From positions 558,001 to 622,000 of the forward strand of contig JAQYWK010000003.1 of NCBI GenBank assembly GCA_030145055.1: a stretch of DNA of 64,000 bases, given 5' to 3'. Below the pieces are notes generated by a model that saw only the letters and a list, made by a program, of their open reading frames with translations, ran no database searches and was not told the DNA's origin. Every line of letters begins with the position of its first letter. Within the stretch, counting starts at the first letter, position 1. The position numbers and the translations under genes were made by a program. This DNA is from Desulfovibrio sp. (GTDB lineage Bacteria; Desulfobacterota; Desulfovibrionia; Desulfovibrionales; Desulfovibrionaceae). Shown here piece by piece: positions 26,583 to 34,544 of this stretch.

Positions 26583-28217
26583 TTAAACCACGTACTTAAT
26601 GCCAAGTCTTTCGGCAGCATCACGATCACTGATTCCAAGTGCGTCCGACATACCGATAGGCAATGAAGACGAACGTCCAAGCGGAGCAATAATCTTTTTA
26701 ATTTCCGTGTCGAAACTCAGATAAAAGTCAACAACGCGCTCTGCGACTTTTTCAGGATCTAGGCGACGATAAAGTCTTGGATCCTGAGAAGTAATACCCT
26801 TAGGACAGATACCAATGTTACAGACATTACAGCGATCTTTCTCGGAACCGAGACAGCCTGCGCCAGCCTGCATGACATATTTACCAACCTGAACAGCACT
26901 TGCGCCAAGCATAATCAAGGCCGCCGCATTCGCAGCGAGATTGCCTGATTTACCGATACCACCACCTGCGATGAGAGGCAGTTCGTTCTGCTGACCAGTT
27001 GTGACCAGAGCGTTGTAGCAGTCACGCAAATTACTTGCGATCGGGTGTCCCATGTGATTCATGGATACGTTGTACGCAGCTCCAGTTCCGCCGTCTTCAC
27101 CATCAATGGCGAGTCCTGCAGCGTAAGGATTACGAGTCAGGTTATTCAGAACAGCAAGGGAAGTGGAAGATGCTGAGATCTTTGGATATACAGGAACTCT
27201 GAATCCCCAAGCCATACTCATGGACTGGATCATCTTCGCTACAGATTCCTCAATGGAATACTGTGTCTGATGAGTTGGAGGACTAGGTAGGCTGATACCT
27301 CTTGGAACACCGCGAATAGCTGCAATCAGCTTGTTCACTTTATGCCACATCAGCAGTCCACCATCACCCGGCTTTGCGCCCTGTCCGTATTTAATTTCAA
27401 TAGCACAAGGGTCTACTTTCATTTCAGGAATAGCATGAATAATTTCATCCCATCCGAAATAACCACTCGCGATCTGTAAAATAACATATTTAAGGAATTT
27501 GGAACGCAACAGACGCGGAGGACAACCGCCTTCACCCGTACTGATGCGAACTGGCATTCCAAGCTCTTCATTCAAGTAGGCAACACCCATCTGCAACCCT
27601 TCCCACATATTGGGGGAAAGCGCGCCAAAGGACATACCACCGATAATGAGCGGGTATATTTCTCTAACTGGAGGCTTCCAGCCATTTTCAGCCATACACT
27701 TCAAACTTTCTTCAGGAGACTGAATGCGTCCTATCAAAGTATTGAGGCTGAACTCATGCCTACCTGCATCAAGTGCGGGGTCAGTAAGCATGGATATACG
27801 CATAAATTTAATCTGATCAAGCAAGCTTTCTTCAGAATTTCTGCGTCCGCCGCGAGTTCTAGGCTGACCACCACGATCATTATGAAACTTCATAGTGGTG
27901 GAACCTTCATCACGGTTCGGCTGAATTGCGTTGTTGGGGCAAACCATGTTGCACATGGAACAGCCGATACAACCATAAGCGGGATCGGTCTTCTGCCTGA
28001 TTCCATAGAATATGGAGTGCTCGTTGCTAGGCTTCTTTCTAAGACCAGCAGGAGTTACAATAGTACGCTTACGGAAAACGCCTAGTTCAATAGCACTTAC
28101 CGGGCAGACTGAGGTGCAACGACCGCACTGTGTGCAAAGATCTTTGTCCCACTTGATTTGCCAAGGTAAATCCTTAACGCCTAAAGTTGACGGGGTAATT
28201 GGTCTGTCTGAGAGCAT
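26583..28217 (-). CDS. Glutamate synthase FMN-binding synthase subunit with ferredoxin domain
   Basis: The catalytic synthase subunit, 544 residues. The N-terminal ferredoxin part has CTQCGRCTSVCP and CIGCSMCNMVCP. The rest is the FMN TIM barrel of archaeal-type glutamate synthases (GGMSFGALSPNMWEGLQ, STGEGGCPPRLLRSKFLKYV, IKYGQGAKPGDGG, ISLPSPPTHQTQYSIE, AGLAIDGEDGGTGAAYN). The Cys cluster of the 3Fe-4S type, CLGSEKDRCNVCNIGICP, is near residue 470. It converts 2-oxoglutarate plus ammonia from glutamine to glutamate. The start overlaps the amidotransferase gene by 37 bp, with AAGGAG inside that gene, suggesting translational coupling. Confidence 0.94.
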   Translation of the reverse strand: MLSDRPITPSTLGVKDLPWQIKWDKDLCTQCGRCTSVCPVSAIELGVFRKRTIVTPAGLRKKPSNEHSIFYGIRQKTDPAYGCIGCSMCNMVCPNNAIQPNRDEGSTTMKFHNDRGGQPRTRGGRRNSEESLLDQIKFMRISMLTDPALDAGRHEFSLNTLIGRIQSPEESLKCMAENGWKPPVREIYPLIIGGMSFGALSPNMWEGLQMGVAYLNEELGMPVRISTGEGGCPPRLLRSKFLKYVILQIASGYFGWDEIIHAIPEMKVDPCAIEIKYGQGAKPGDGGLLMWHKVNKLIAAIRGVPRGISLPSPPTHQTQYSIEESVAKMIQSMSMAWGFRVPVYPKISASSTSLAVLNNLTRNPYAAGLAIDGEDGGTGAAYNVSMNHMGHPIASNLRDCYNALVTTGQQNELPLIAGGGIGKSGNLAANAAALIMLGASAVQVGKYVMQAGAGCLGSEKDRCNVCNIGICPKGITSQDPRLYRRLDPEKVAERVVDFYLSFDTEIKKIIAPLGRSSSLPIGMSDALGISDRDAAERLGIKYVV

Positions 28218-29314
28218 TGGATAATCTCCTTGCAGTCGGGTCCGACAATAACTGTATCAAGATGCATTGGTTGAAAATCTTTGGACTTATCACGATCTGG
28301 AATTGCAGCATTCAGGCCGCAGACTTCAGAGGAGAAACCAAAGATGCCGTCTTTTCCGCCGACAATGCCGGGACGGAATTTCTTGCGGTCCTGAGTCATA
28401 AACATGCGTCCGCCGGGCAGACAGCCGATGACACAGTTAGGACCATCAATAATGAGTTTGCGGCATGAACGTTTGAGTTCGGTTAAGAACGCTCTGTCTG
28501 GATGCTCAGCAATTTCGCTATCACTCAGGGGAGTGATGATGTGCTTATACGCCCTGATATCAAGGCCGAGTCGCTTAGTCGTATAGTGAGCGATATGTGT
28601 GAAAACTTCAGAATCAGACTGATAACCACTGTATCCAGTGATATTCCTTGACTGAAGATATTCTTTAATTGGGATAAATGCAGTGTTTTCACCATTAGTC
28701 ATAGAGGCAACGCCTTCTATAAAGAAAGGGTGACATGCATAGAGGTTAATTGCGTAGTTAGTATTCTGTCTTCCCTGAGCAAGGATTCTGCGTGCGTAGA
28801 TATCCTTGTTGCGATCAAGCTGAAGGAATTCGCCGATTTCGAGCGGATCACCAACTTCTTTGATTACTATTGTGTCAGGCCAGAAAGAAAATACCATCAT
28901 ATCACCAGACTCTTCGCCCATCTTCTTGAGATCAAGACGCATTTGAACCAAACGCGAGCCCTGCTCTGCTTCAGAAAGATTTTCCCATCCCTTAGGAACA
29001 CTGTAAGCAATAGCTGCGTATGTTCCGCGCACAGGAGTCCCTACAGGAGGAGGTCCGTCAGGTGCATAGAGGATGCTAAACTTAGACTTAAAGCCCTTGT
29101 CCATTGAGTACTGGTCCAATCTACGAAGGCCAGCTTCGGTGAAAATTCCCGATAAAATCGGACATTCCTTCAATTCTTCAAATGGACCGCTGAGTCCATT
29201 CAAATATAGTCCCACACCGGAACCATCATGACCCTCTTTCATTACATTAAGAGCATCGATGGCACGCATGGGTGAAATTGGGTCGCGGCTTGTAAGCGCA
29301 AATAAACGGCACAT
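28181..29314 (-). CDS. Glutamate synthase glutaminase (class II amidotransferase) subunit
   Basis: The first gene of the glutamate synthase operon, 377 residues. It begins MCRLFALTS, so Cys2 becomes the N-terminal nucleophile that hydrolyses glutamine. The Ntn-hydrolase fold continues with EGHDGSGVGLYLNG, ACHPFFIEGVASMTNGEN and GYSGYQSDSEVFTHI. In the common bacterial enzyme this domain is the N-terminal part of GltB; here it is a separate polypeptide, as in archaeal-type synthases. GGAGTGAG gives a good ribosome site. An unusually long gap of nearly 900 bp lies upstream. Confidence 0.92.
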   Translation of the reverse strand: MCRLFALTSRDPISPMRAIDALNVMKEGHDGSGVGLYLNGLSGPFEELKECPILSGIFTEAGLRRLDQYSMDKGFKSKFSILYAPDGPPPVGTPVRGTYAAIAYSVPKGWENLSEAEQGSRLVQMRLDLKKMGEESGDMMVFSFWPDTIVIKEVGDPLEIGEFLQLDRNKDIYARRILAQGRQNTNYAINLYACHPFFIEGVASMTNGENTAFIPIKEYLQSRNITGYSGYQSDSEVFTHIAHYTTKRLGLDIRAYKHIITPLSDSEIAEHPDRAFLTELKRSCRKLIIDGPNCVIGCLPGGRMFMTQDRKKFRPGIVGGKDGIFGFSSEVCGLNAAIPDRDKSKDFQPMHLDTVIVGPDCKEIIQCSQTDQLPRQL

Positions 29315-30208
29315 ATTTTCAGCTCACTCCATGTTTATAAGGTTCACATTTTCGCAGTTACTTAAAGATGATTACATTCAGGTATATATTACCAGTGGAA
29401 TTCTAACGATCTTTTGAAAAGCTGCTGAAATGTTGCTAGAAATCTGTTTTAACTCAGCCACCCTGGCTCTAATCGATAAATCTCAAGGCATACTGCCAAG
29501 CTAACATGTGCACTATTTACATTTTGAGTTTTCCACCCCTCAAAAGTAGTGCTGAAGGTATAAGCGGCCAGAAAATGAATCGAGACCAGAATGTGAGTGT
29601 CACTTTTTTGTAGATTAGAGCGATTCAGGAAGACAAGACTGACAGAAGAACACATTTTTGGCAAACAAAAATACGAAATTGAAGTTTTTTTAACAAAAGA
29701 GGAAGGCTCGACCTATTCTTTAAAGCTTGCTTCGAAGTTCATAACAACTTCTAAAAAGCAAAGCATACACCCTTGAAAACCACGTAAATTACTAAAATAA
29801 AAGATTAAATATAAATAAACAACATTATTAAAGAACATATTTAAACTGCCGTACATGGCTTTGTGCAACACACGTTATTCCTAGGTGCATTTACAGGGCA
29901 GAACAGAAGTATCCATAATTGTCATATTTTTCACAGAAATAAATATATCCCTTTAACCTGATTATATAAGACTTAAGAGCTTTATTAGCCCCTTTTCCAT
30001 GTAACACCAACAAGACGAGCCAATGGCAAAGTTCAACGGGAAAGACAAAATATTACATTTTTGCAAACATTAATAAAACAAGACCAACGCAATAGACATT
30101 TTTGCAGAGAATAAAGCCCAAATTGCGAAACTTGCCGGATAACCTAAAATAAGGGTAACGTGCAAAACATCTAGCGCACTTACTTAATGATTTAGGGGAG
30201 AGACTATT
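29315..30208. other. 894-bp gap upstream of the glutamate synthase operon
   Basis: No supported gene. It is AT-rich and presumably holds the promoter of the minus-strand operon and of the plus-strand gene at 30209. On the plus strand two short frames (29473-29610 and 29597-29776) look like pieces of one protein interrupted at a run of six T (29604-29609); the second reads TEEHIFGKQKYEIEVFLTKE. This may be a decayed gene. I see no hairpin with a T run and no RNA gene. Confidence 0.45.
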
Positions 30209-30508
30209 ATGCAGCGGACCGAAGTTGAGAGAATATTTGAAGCTTATTTTGAGAAGTATAAAAAAACCGAAGGAGACAGGACTTCATGGTCTGCCGTCTG
30301 GCTGGAATCGACTCCCAATGGAGTTCTTGAACTAAACATGACCAAATGTCCTAAAGGGCAGACATTCAAACTGTTCGTGAATAAAAAGAAAGAGGCGGAA
30401 GTTCTTGGATGGGACGCTTTTTTTGAAGCGATGGTAGAAATCTCAGCAAACCACCCTTCATTATATGATGAAGACAAAGTATTCTCAGACATGGAATTTG
30501 TAATTTAA
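30209..30508 (+). CDS. Small hypothetical protein (99 aa)
   Basis: A 99-residue soluble, acidic protein that I do not recognise. It reads as a compact mixed alpha/beta domain (IFEAYFEKYKKTEGDRTSW, AVWLESTPNGVLELNMTKCP, FKLFVNKKKEAEVLGWDAFF). There is one cysteine and no signal or membrane segment. GGGGAGAG before the ATG is a strong ribosome site, and the frame ends two bases before the convergent methyltransferase gene. Conserved-looking composition supports a real gene. Function unknown. Confidence 0.75.
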   Translation: MQRTEVERIFEAYFEKYKKTEGDRTSWSAVWLESTPNGVLELNMTKCPKGQTFKLFVNKKKEAEVLGWDAFFEAMVEISANHPSLYDEDKVFSDMEFVI

Positions 30509-30510
30509 AA

Positions 30511-31050
30511 CTATTTGGTCATGTATGCTTTATAAGCGAGCATTGCGGGGTCCAGCACTTCAACGTTAAAACCTAGCTTTGCCGCTGTTGTCATTTCTTT
30601 CGTGAAAAAATCGGCCTTAACATGCATACGAGGTTCGGTAAGATAAAACCCGCCTCCCTCGCCGAGAACCGAATATATTTCCTGCAATGCAACTGCGAAA
30701 TCAGGAGTTTCGTGAAGAACGAAAGACGACACAACAAAATCAACAACACCTGCATAGCCAATCTCATGCGCGCTACATTTATGAGGAATAATAATATCCG
30801 CAACGCCGGCCTTCTCCGCCCTGCGCATCATAATTTCAAGCATTTTATCCTGAAGATCAACGGCAATCACTTTTCCGGCTTTCCCAACGAGACGAGCCGC
30901 ACCAATTGAATAATGCCCCATACCACATCCGAAATCTAGTACGGTCATTCCGGGCTTTACCCATTTGTCCAGAGCTTCATCCACAGGATCAATTAAGCGC
31001 CTAAATCCATTGTCAAAAAAATAAGCCAGCCACCAAGGACATACATGCAC
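30511..31050 (-). CDS. Class I SAM-dependent methyltransferase
   Basis: A 179-residue Methyltransf_11-type enzyme. The SAM-binding motif is VLDFGCGMGHYSIGAARLVG near residue 38, followed by GKVIAVDLQDKMLEIM and the post-motif VDFVVSSFVLHETPDF. The N terminus CPWWLAYFFDNGFRRLIDP is typical of a subgroup found in anaerobes. It starts at a GTG nine bases after GGAG. It lies 12 bp after the HD-GYP gene and its ribosome site abuts that stop codon, so the two are co-transcribed. The substrate is unknown; UbiE-like enzymes are the closest named relatives. Confidence 0.87.
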   Translation of the reverse strand: MHVCPWWLAYFFDNGFRRLIDPVDEALDKWVKPGMTVLDFGCGMGHYSIGAARLVGKAGKVIAVDLQDKMLEIMMRRAEKAGVADIIIPHKCSAHEIGYAGVVDFVVSSFVLHETPDFAVALQEIYSVLGEGGGFYLTEPRMHVKADFFTKEMTTAAKLGFNVEVLDPAMLAYKAYMTK

Positions 31051-31062
31051 AGGAAGTACTCC

Positions 31063-32253
31063 TTAAGCTAAGAAATCAGCTAACATCTTCATATTAATAC
31101 CAAGATTTTCAGGATCAGGCTGACAAAGAACTTTAAGTCCCTCTCCATTTAAATCATATGTGCTTAAATCTATACATTCATGGAGAATAGGCTTTCTTCT
31201 TTTATCTAATAAAATCTTCACCATAGGTTTTAAAGGCGCATTCTCGTTCGTCTCAAGGACTAGAGCGTATCTTTCATCATCCAATTGAACAAATGACCCC
31301 GGAGGATATATTCCAATAACTCTCACAAAGCGGTCAAGATAAACCGGATCAAAATCGGTCCCCTTCCACTTGTACATCAAGGTCAGAGCCTTAGCCGCCG
31401 TCATGGCTTTTTTGTATACCCTAACACTGGTAAGGGCATCATAAACGTCCGCAATAGCGATCATCCGTCCGTATGGATGAATCCCATTACCTTCCAACTG
31501 CCTCGGGTATCCTGTTCCATTAAACCGCTCATGATGCTCAACCACACCACGTAAAATATCCTTACTCAGCCCATCAACAGAACGTAAAACCTTGAGCCCG
31601 AGAAGAGGATGCCCTTTCATAATGTCGAATTCTTCAGCTGTGAGCTTGCCGGGCTTATTAAGCACTTCACTCGGGACTCTACCTTTACCGACATCGTGAA
31701 AAAGAGCCGCAACTCCGAGATGCTGTAACTGCTCACGATCAAGCCCCATATCTTTACCAAGAAGAACCGAAAACAGGTTCACATTAATACAATGGGTATA
31801 TGTATACTCATCATACCTTTTCAAAAAAGACAGAGTCAAAGATGCCGACTTATTAGCCGACACATTTTCAATTATATTATCAACAATCGGAACAGCATCC
31901 TCAAGCTCGATCTCCTTTCCGCTCTGAAGATCACTAAACAATTTTTTAGCGTAACCCATTGCTTCATCATGAACTTTGTGGGCAGCGGGCATAGCTTCAG
32001 CAAGCGCTTTGGCAGACTGACTCGCTGACACTTTCACTTTCCGAAAACTTACTTCTGAAATATCTAAAAACTTGTCGGTTAAAATCTCGACTTGATCAGT
32101 ATCAGCAGGAAGATACTTGGCTATATCATCATAGGACTCAACAAACTTCCCAACCTCGACTTGCGGATCATGGAATGTTCCTTTGCCATAGCCTCGGATG
32201 TACATCCCAGGTTTAACTTCTCTCTTCTTAATTGATTTAATATTATCAGCCAC
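31063..32253 (-). CDS. HD-GYP phosphodiesterase (cyclic-di-GMP)
   Basis: A 396-residue predicted cyclic-di-GMP phosphodiesterase. The N-terminal DUF3391-like segment (about 8-60, VKPGMYIRGYGKGTF) is followed by a complete HD-GYP domain with HDVGKGRVPSEVLNKPGKL, the diagnostic HHERFNGTGYPRQLEGNGI and IADVYDALTS, so it should be active. It is cytoplasmic, with no membrane segment. It starts at GTG. It opposes the two GGDEF proteins in this window (41.5 and 50.5 kb) and is transcribed with a methyltransferase. Confidence 0.92.
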   Translation of the reverse strand: MADNIKSIKKREVKPGMYIRGYGKGTFHDPQVEVGKFVESYDDIAKYLPADTDQVEILTDKFLDISEVSFRKVKVSASQSAKALAEAMPAAHKVHDEAMGYAKKLFSDLQSGKEIELEDAVPIVDNIIENVSANKSASLTLSFLKRYDEYTYTHCINVNLFSVLLGKDMGLDREQLQHLGVAALFHDVGKGRVPSEVLNKPGKLTAEEFDIMKGHPLLGLKVLRSVDGLSKDILRGVVEHHERFNGTGYPRQLEGNGIHPYGRMIAIADVYDALTSVRVYKKAMTAAKALTLMYKWKGTDFDPVYLDRFVRVIGIYPPGSFVQLDDERYALVLETNENAPLKPMVKILLDKRRKPILHECIDLSTYDLNGEGLKVLCQPDPENLGINMKMLADFLA

Positions 32254-32528
32254 TTATAACCAAACCTCTGAGACGTTTTTATCGAATATAAAATTTAAGT
32301 TCATATAGTTCGCTTAGCGATAGAGACTATATACATTTTTAAAGGAATTTGAAAGAAATAGGAGGTAGATTTTTTACAATAAAACAAGCACCTTACATTA
32401 ATAATAACACAAAACAAGGTCGACCTTATTGCGTCACTTCTTTTTTAAAAGAATCCAAAAGCAGCTTGACCCTGACGCAAGGATGTTCTAGGCATTTAAT
32501 TCAGTAACCAATTTTTGCATATTATCAA
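32254..32528. other. Gap between HD-GYP gene and greA leader terminator
   Basis: AT-rich divergent promoter region. The inverted stretch near 32420-32480 (GACCTTATTGCGTCA, then CCCTGACGCAAGG) could be a protein-binding dyad built on TGACGCAA/TTGCGTCA. No gene is supported. Confidence 0.35.
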
Positions 32529-32573
32529 GCAGCTTCTTTCCCGGAAACAGCTCCGGTTTTGGCTGCCTTTTTT
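32529..32573 (+). terminator. Terminator in the greA leader
   Basis: Nested stems GCAGC/GCTGC (32529-32533, 32562-32566) and CCGGA/TCCGG (32541-32545, 32552-32556) are followed by C and six T. It ends about 38 bases before the greA ATG, so it can stop transcripts in the leader. In E. coli a terminator in the greA leader yields the small RNA GraL; whether the same happens here is inference. Confidence 0.65.
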
Positions 32574-32611
32574 ATTGACACCACCGAAGGAAAAAATTTG
32601 AGGTTTATGAA

Positions 32612-33094
32612 ATGAGCACAATACCCATTTCAAAAGAAGGATTCGCTAAGGTTAAGAAGGAACTGGACTCTCTTAAAAGAGAACGCCCAGCTGTAATCAA
32701 AGCAATCAAAGAGGCGCGCGAAGAAGGCGACCTCAAGGAAAATGGAGGCTACCATGCTGCGCGTGAGCGTCAGGGTATGATGGAAGCCAAGATCAACTAT
32801 ATTGAATCCAGAATACCGCATTTCAACATTATTGATCTAGCGACTCTCGGCGGTTCCAAAATCATTTTTGGGGCTACTGTTGAGCTTGAAGATATTGATT
32901 CTGGCGATTCAAAAATATACACAATCATGGGACCTGACGAAAGTGATTTCAAAAAAGGGATCATCTCTATCGAGTCTCCTGTAGGGCAGGCCCTCCTCGG
33001 TAAAGAGGAAGGTGAGGAAGTTGTTGTAACAACACCCCGCGGCCAAATTGAATACGGTATTCTTTCTGTTAAATTTAAGGGACCAATATCATAA
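32612..33094 (+). CDS. greA: Transcription elongation factor GreA
   Basis: This factor rescues backtracked RNA polymerase by stimulating transcript cleavage through the secondary channel. At 160 residues it has the normal GreA length. The N-terminal coiled coil carries the acidic tip EEGDLKENGGYHAARE (the D and E of the loop are the catalytic acidic residues), and the C-terminal FKBP-like domain contains VGQALLGKEEGEEVVVTTPRG. GAGG is eight bases before the ATG. It is monocistronic, between the leader terminator and its own 3' terminator. Confidence 0.96.
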   Translation: MSTIPISKEGFAKVKKELDSLKRERPAVIKAIKEAREEGDLKENGGYHAARERQGMMEAKINYIESRIPHFNIIDLATLGGSKIIFGATVELEDIDSGDSKIYTIMGPDESDFKKGIISIESPVGQALLGKEEGEEVVVTTPRGQIEYGILSVKFKGPIS

Positions 33095-33159
33095 GCAGGG
33101 AATTGGAACCTTAACTAATAGCAAATTCGAAAATCGTAATATCTGACTATTGTTTATTC

Positions 33160-33193
33160 AAAGGGGGTTGTGCTTATGCATGACCCCCTTTTT
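33160..33193 (+). terminator. Terminator of greA
   Basis: AAAGGGGGT (33160-33168) pairs with ACCCCCTTT (33183-33191) and T residues follow. Confidence 0.88.
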
Positions 33194-33216
33194 CTTATAA
33201 TCGAAAAGTAAAAAGT

Positions 33217-33984
33217 ATGAATAAATCTGAAAACACTACACAAACAGACATGTTCTGTTCAGGTTATTGCGAGCGATGCGAGACCGTTCATACTCTTGGT
33301 ATAAACGACGCACGCGAGCAAAGCCTTCTGCTTATGGAAAAGCTCGATCAAGCATGCAGAATTGACTTCACAGTGCCAAACTCTGAAGCCGACCCAGCGA
33401 TGTCTACAGACTATGTTTTCGGCAAGGCCCGGGGGCAGATGTTCGGAGTCATGACCTATATTAACTCCAATAATGATAAAGGCGTCGCTTACGCTTTTTC
33501 AGGGCAATACAACGCAATATGGGAAGTGGATGGCTGGGTACCACCAATAGTAGACACCCAGGAATTTAAAGACCTCACCCAAAATAAAGCCCTCGAGATC
33601 ATGGCTATTAGCGCAGAAATGGAAAACCTTGTAAAAGGTACTGAAAAATATGGCGAATTAGGATTGCTCAGAAAAACCATGTCACGCGCTTTGATGGATA
33701 AAATTCGATATATATACAAACTGCCCAATTTCCGTGGCGAAACGCGAGTACTTCCTGAAATACCACCATCTGGCAAAGGAATCCCAGCTGGAACAGGTGA
33801 CTGCTGCGCTCCAAAGCTTCTCAACTTTGCTGCTCTTAACAACTTGAGACCTCTCGGAATTGCTGAATTTTATTATGGCAAAGAAAACAAATCCGCTACA
33901 AAGCAACACAAGACATTCTACCCACCCTGTAAAGATAAATGCAGCCTGATCCTAGGCTATATGCTTTGCGGACTTAAAACTTAG
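33217..33984 (+). CDS. Stand-alone N-terminal module of RluA-family pseudouridine synthases
   Basis: A 255-residue protein without a catalytic domain. The stretch PAGTGDCCAPKLLNFAALNN, then LGIAEFYYG and YPPCKDKCSLILGYMLCGL, matches the N-terminal extension of long (about 550-residue) RluA-family synthases, where PAGxGExxAPKLLxYA and YYPACKGKCxPILxHML precede the catalytic domain. This recognition is from memory of the family. Cysteines near residues 14, 19 and 22 (CSGYCERC) and the later pairs could bind zinc. The catalytic half occurs separately at 23476. It could act on RNA binding in trans, but that is inference. Confidence 0.75.
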   Translation: MNKSENTTQTDMFCSGYCERCETVHTLGINDAREQSLLLMEKLDQACRIDFTVPNSEADPAMSTDYVFGKARGQMFGVMTYINSNNDKGVAYAFSGQYNAIWEVDGWVPPIVDTQEFKDLTQNKALEIMAISAEMENLVKGTEKYGELGLLRKTMSRALMDKIRYIYKLPNFRGETRVLPEIPPSGKGIPAGTGDCCAPKLLNFAALNNLRPLGIAEFYYGKENKSATKQHKTFYPPCKDKCSLILGYMLCGLKT

Positions 33985-34058
33985 CACCTACTCCTTGAGT
34001 TTTTTAATCAATTCATCAATAGTATACTTATTATTTATCAATTAGGAGGAACCAAGGA

Positions 34059-34487
34059 ATGACAAAAAAGCACATCACATCACTAACTGTCCGAATTATT
34101 TTAATTTGCCTAGCTCTTTCATTTGCCGGTTGTTCAGCTTCAAAATCGCAGCTGACAGCACATCTCCCTTTACAAACAAAATGGATTCTTGAAGATATAG
34201 ATGGAACTGGTGTAATTGATTTCGCCCAGTCATGGGTTATGTTCACCGATGATGGTAACGTGACAGGCTCTGGCGGATGCAACAGGTTTAACGGTAGCTA
34301 CACCCTGAAAAACAACATTCTGAAAGTAGGGCCTCTTGCCAGCACACGCATGGCCTGCGCGGATGCTATTGACAACCAAGAATTCAAGTTCCTACAAGCG
34401 CTTGGCCAATCTCTTAGCGTGAGAACGGAAAAGGGTATCCTTTTCATGGAAGGCAATGGCGGAAGCCTGCGGTTTTCAGAACAATAA
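34059..34487 (+). CDS. META-domain (HslJ-like) lipoprotein
   Basis: A 142-residue exported lipoprotein. The signal sequence ends in the lipobox LSFAGC, making Cys near residue 25 the lipidated N terminus. The META domain follows (KWILEDIDGTGV, VTGSGGCNRFNGSYTLKNN, LKVGPLASTRMAC), as in HslJ. The two cysteines of that domain are present. E. coli HslJ is linked to heat shock and novobiocin tolerance; no enzymatic role is known. GGAGGAA precedes the ATG. The residue after Cys is Ser, favouring the outer membrane. Confidence 0.87.
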   Translation: MTKKHITSLTVRIILICLALSFAGCSASKSQLTAHLPLQTKWILEDIDGTGVIDFAQSWVMFTDDGNVTGSGGCNRFNGSYTLKNNILKVGPLASTRMACADAIDNQEFKFLQALGQSLSVRTEKGILFMEGNGGSLRFSEQ

Positions 34488-34544
34488 TTCATGATACTTT
34501 CTTGTTCATTCAAACATGACTCCAATTAAGGTACTACCGCGAAT

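Noticed and set aside
29449-29664. 71-codon minus-strand frame in the glutamate synthase upstream gap
   Set aside because: Its product shows no family features and it lies opposite the more protein-like plus-strand frames; no ribosome site.
32488-32570. Minus-strand protein-like tail QPKPELFPGKKLLDNMQKLV before greA
   Set aside because: It has no start and a stop just upstream, and the same bases form the greA leader terminator, which explains the sequence better.
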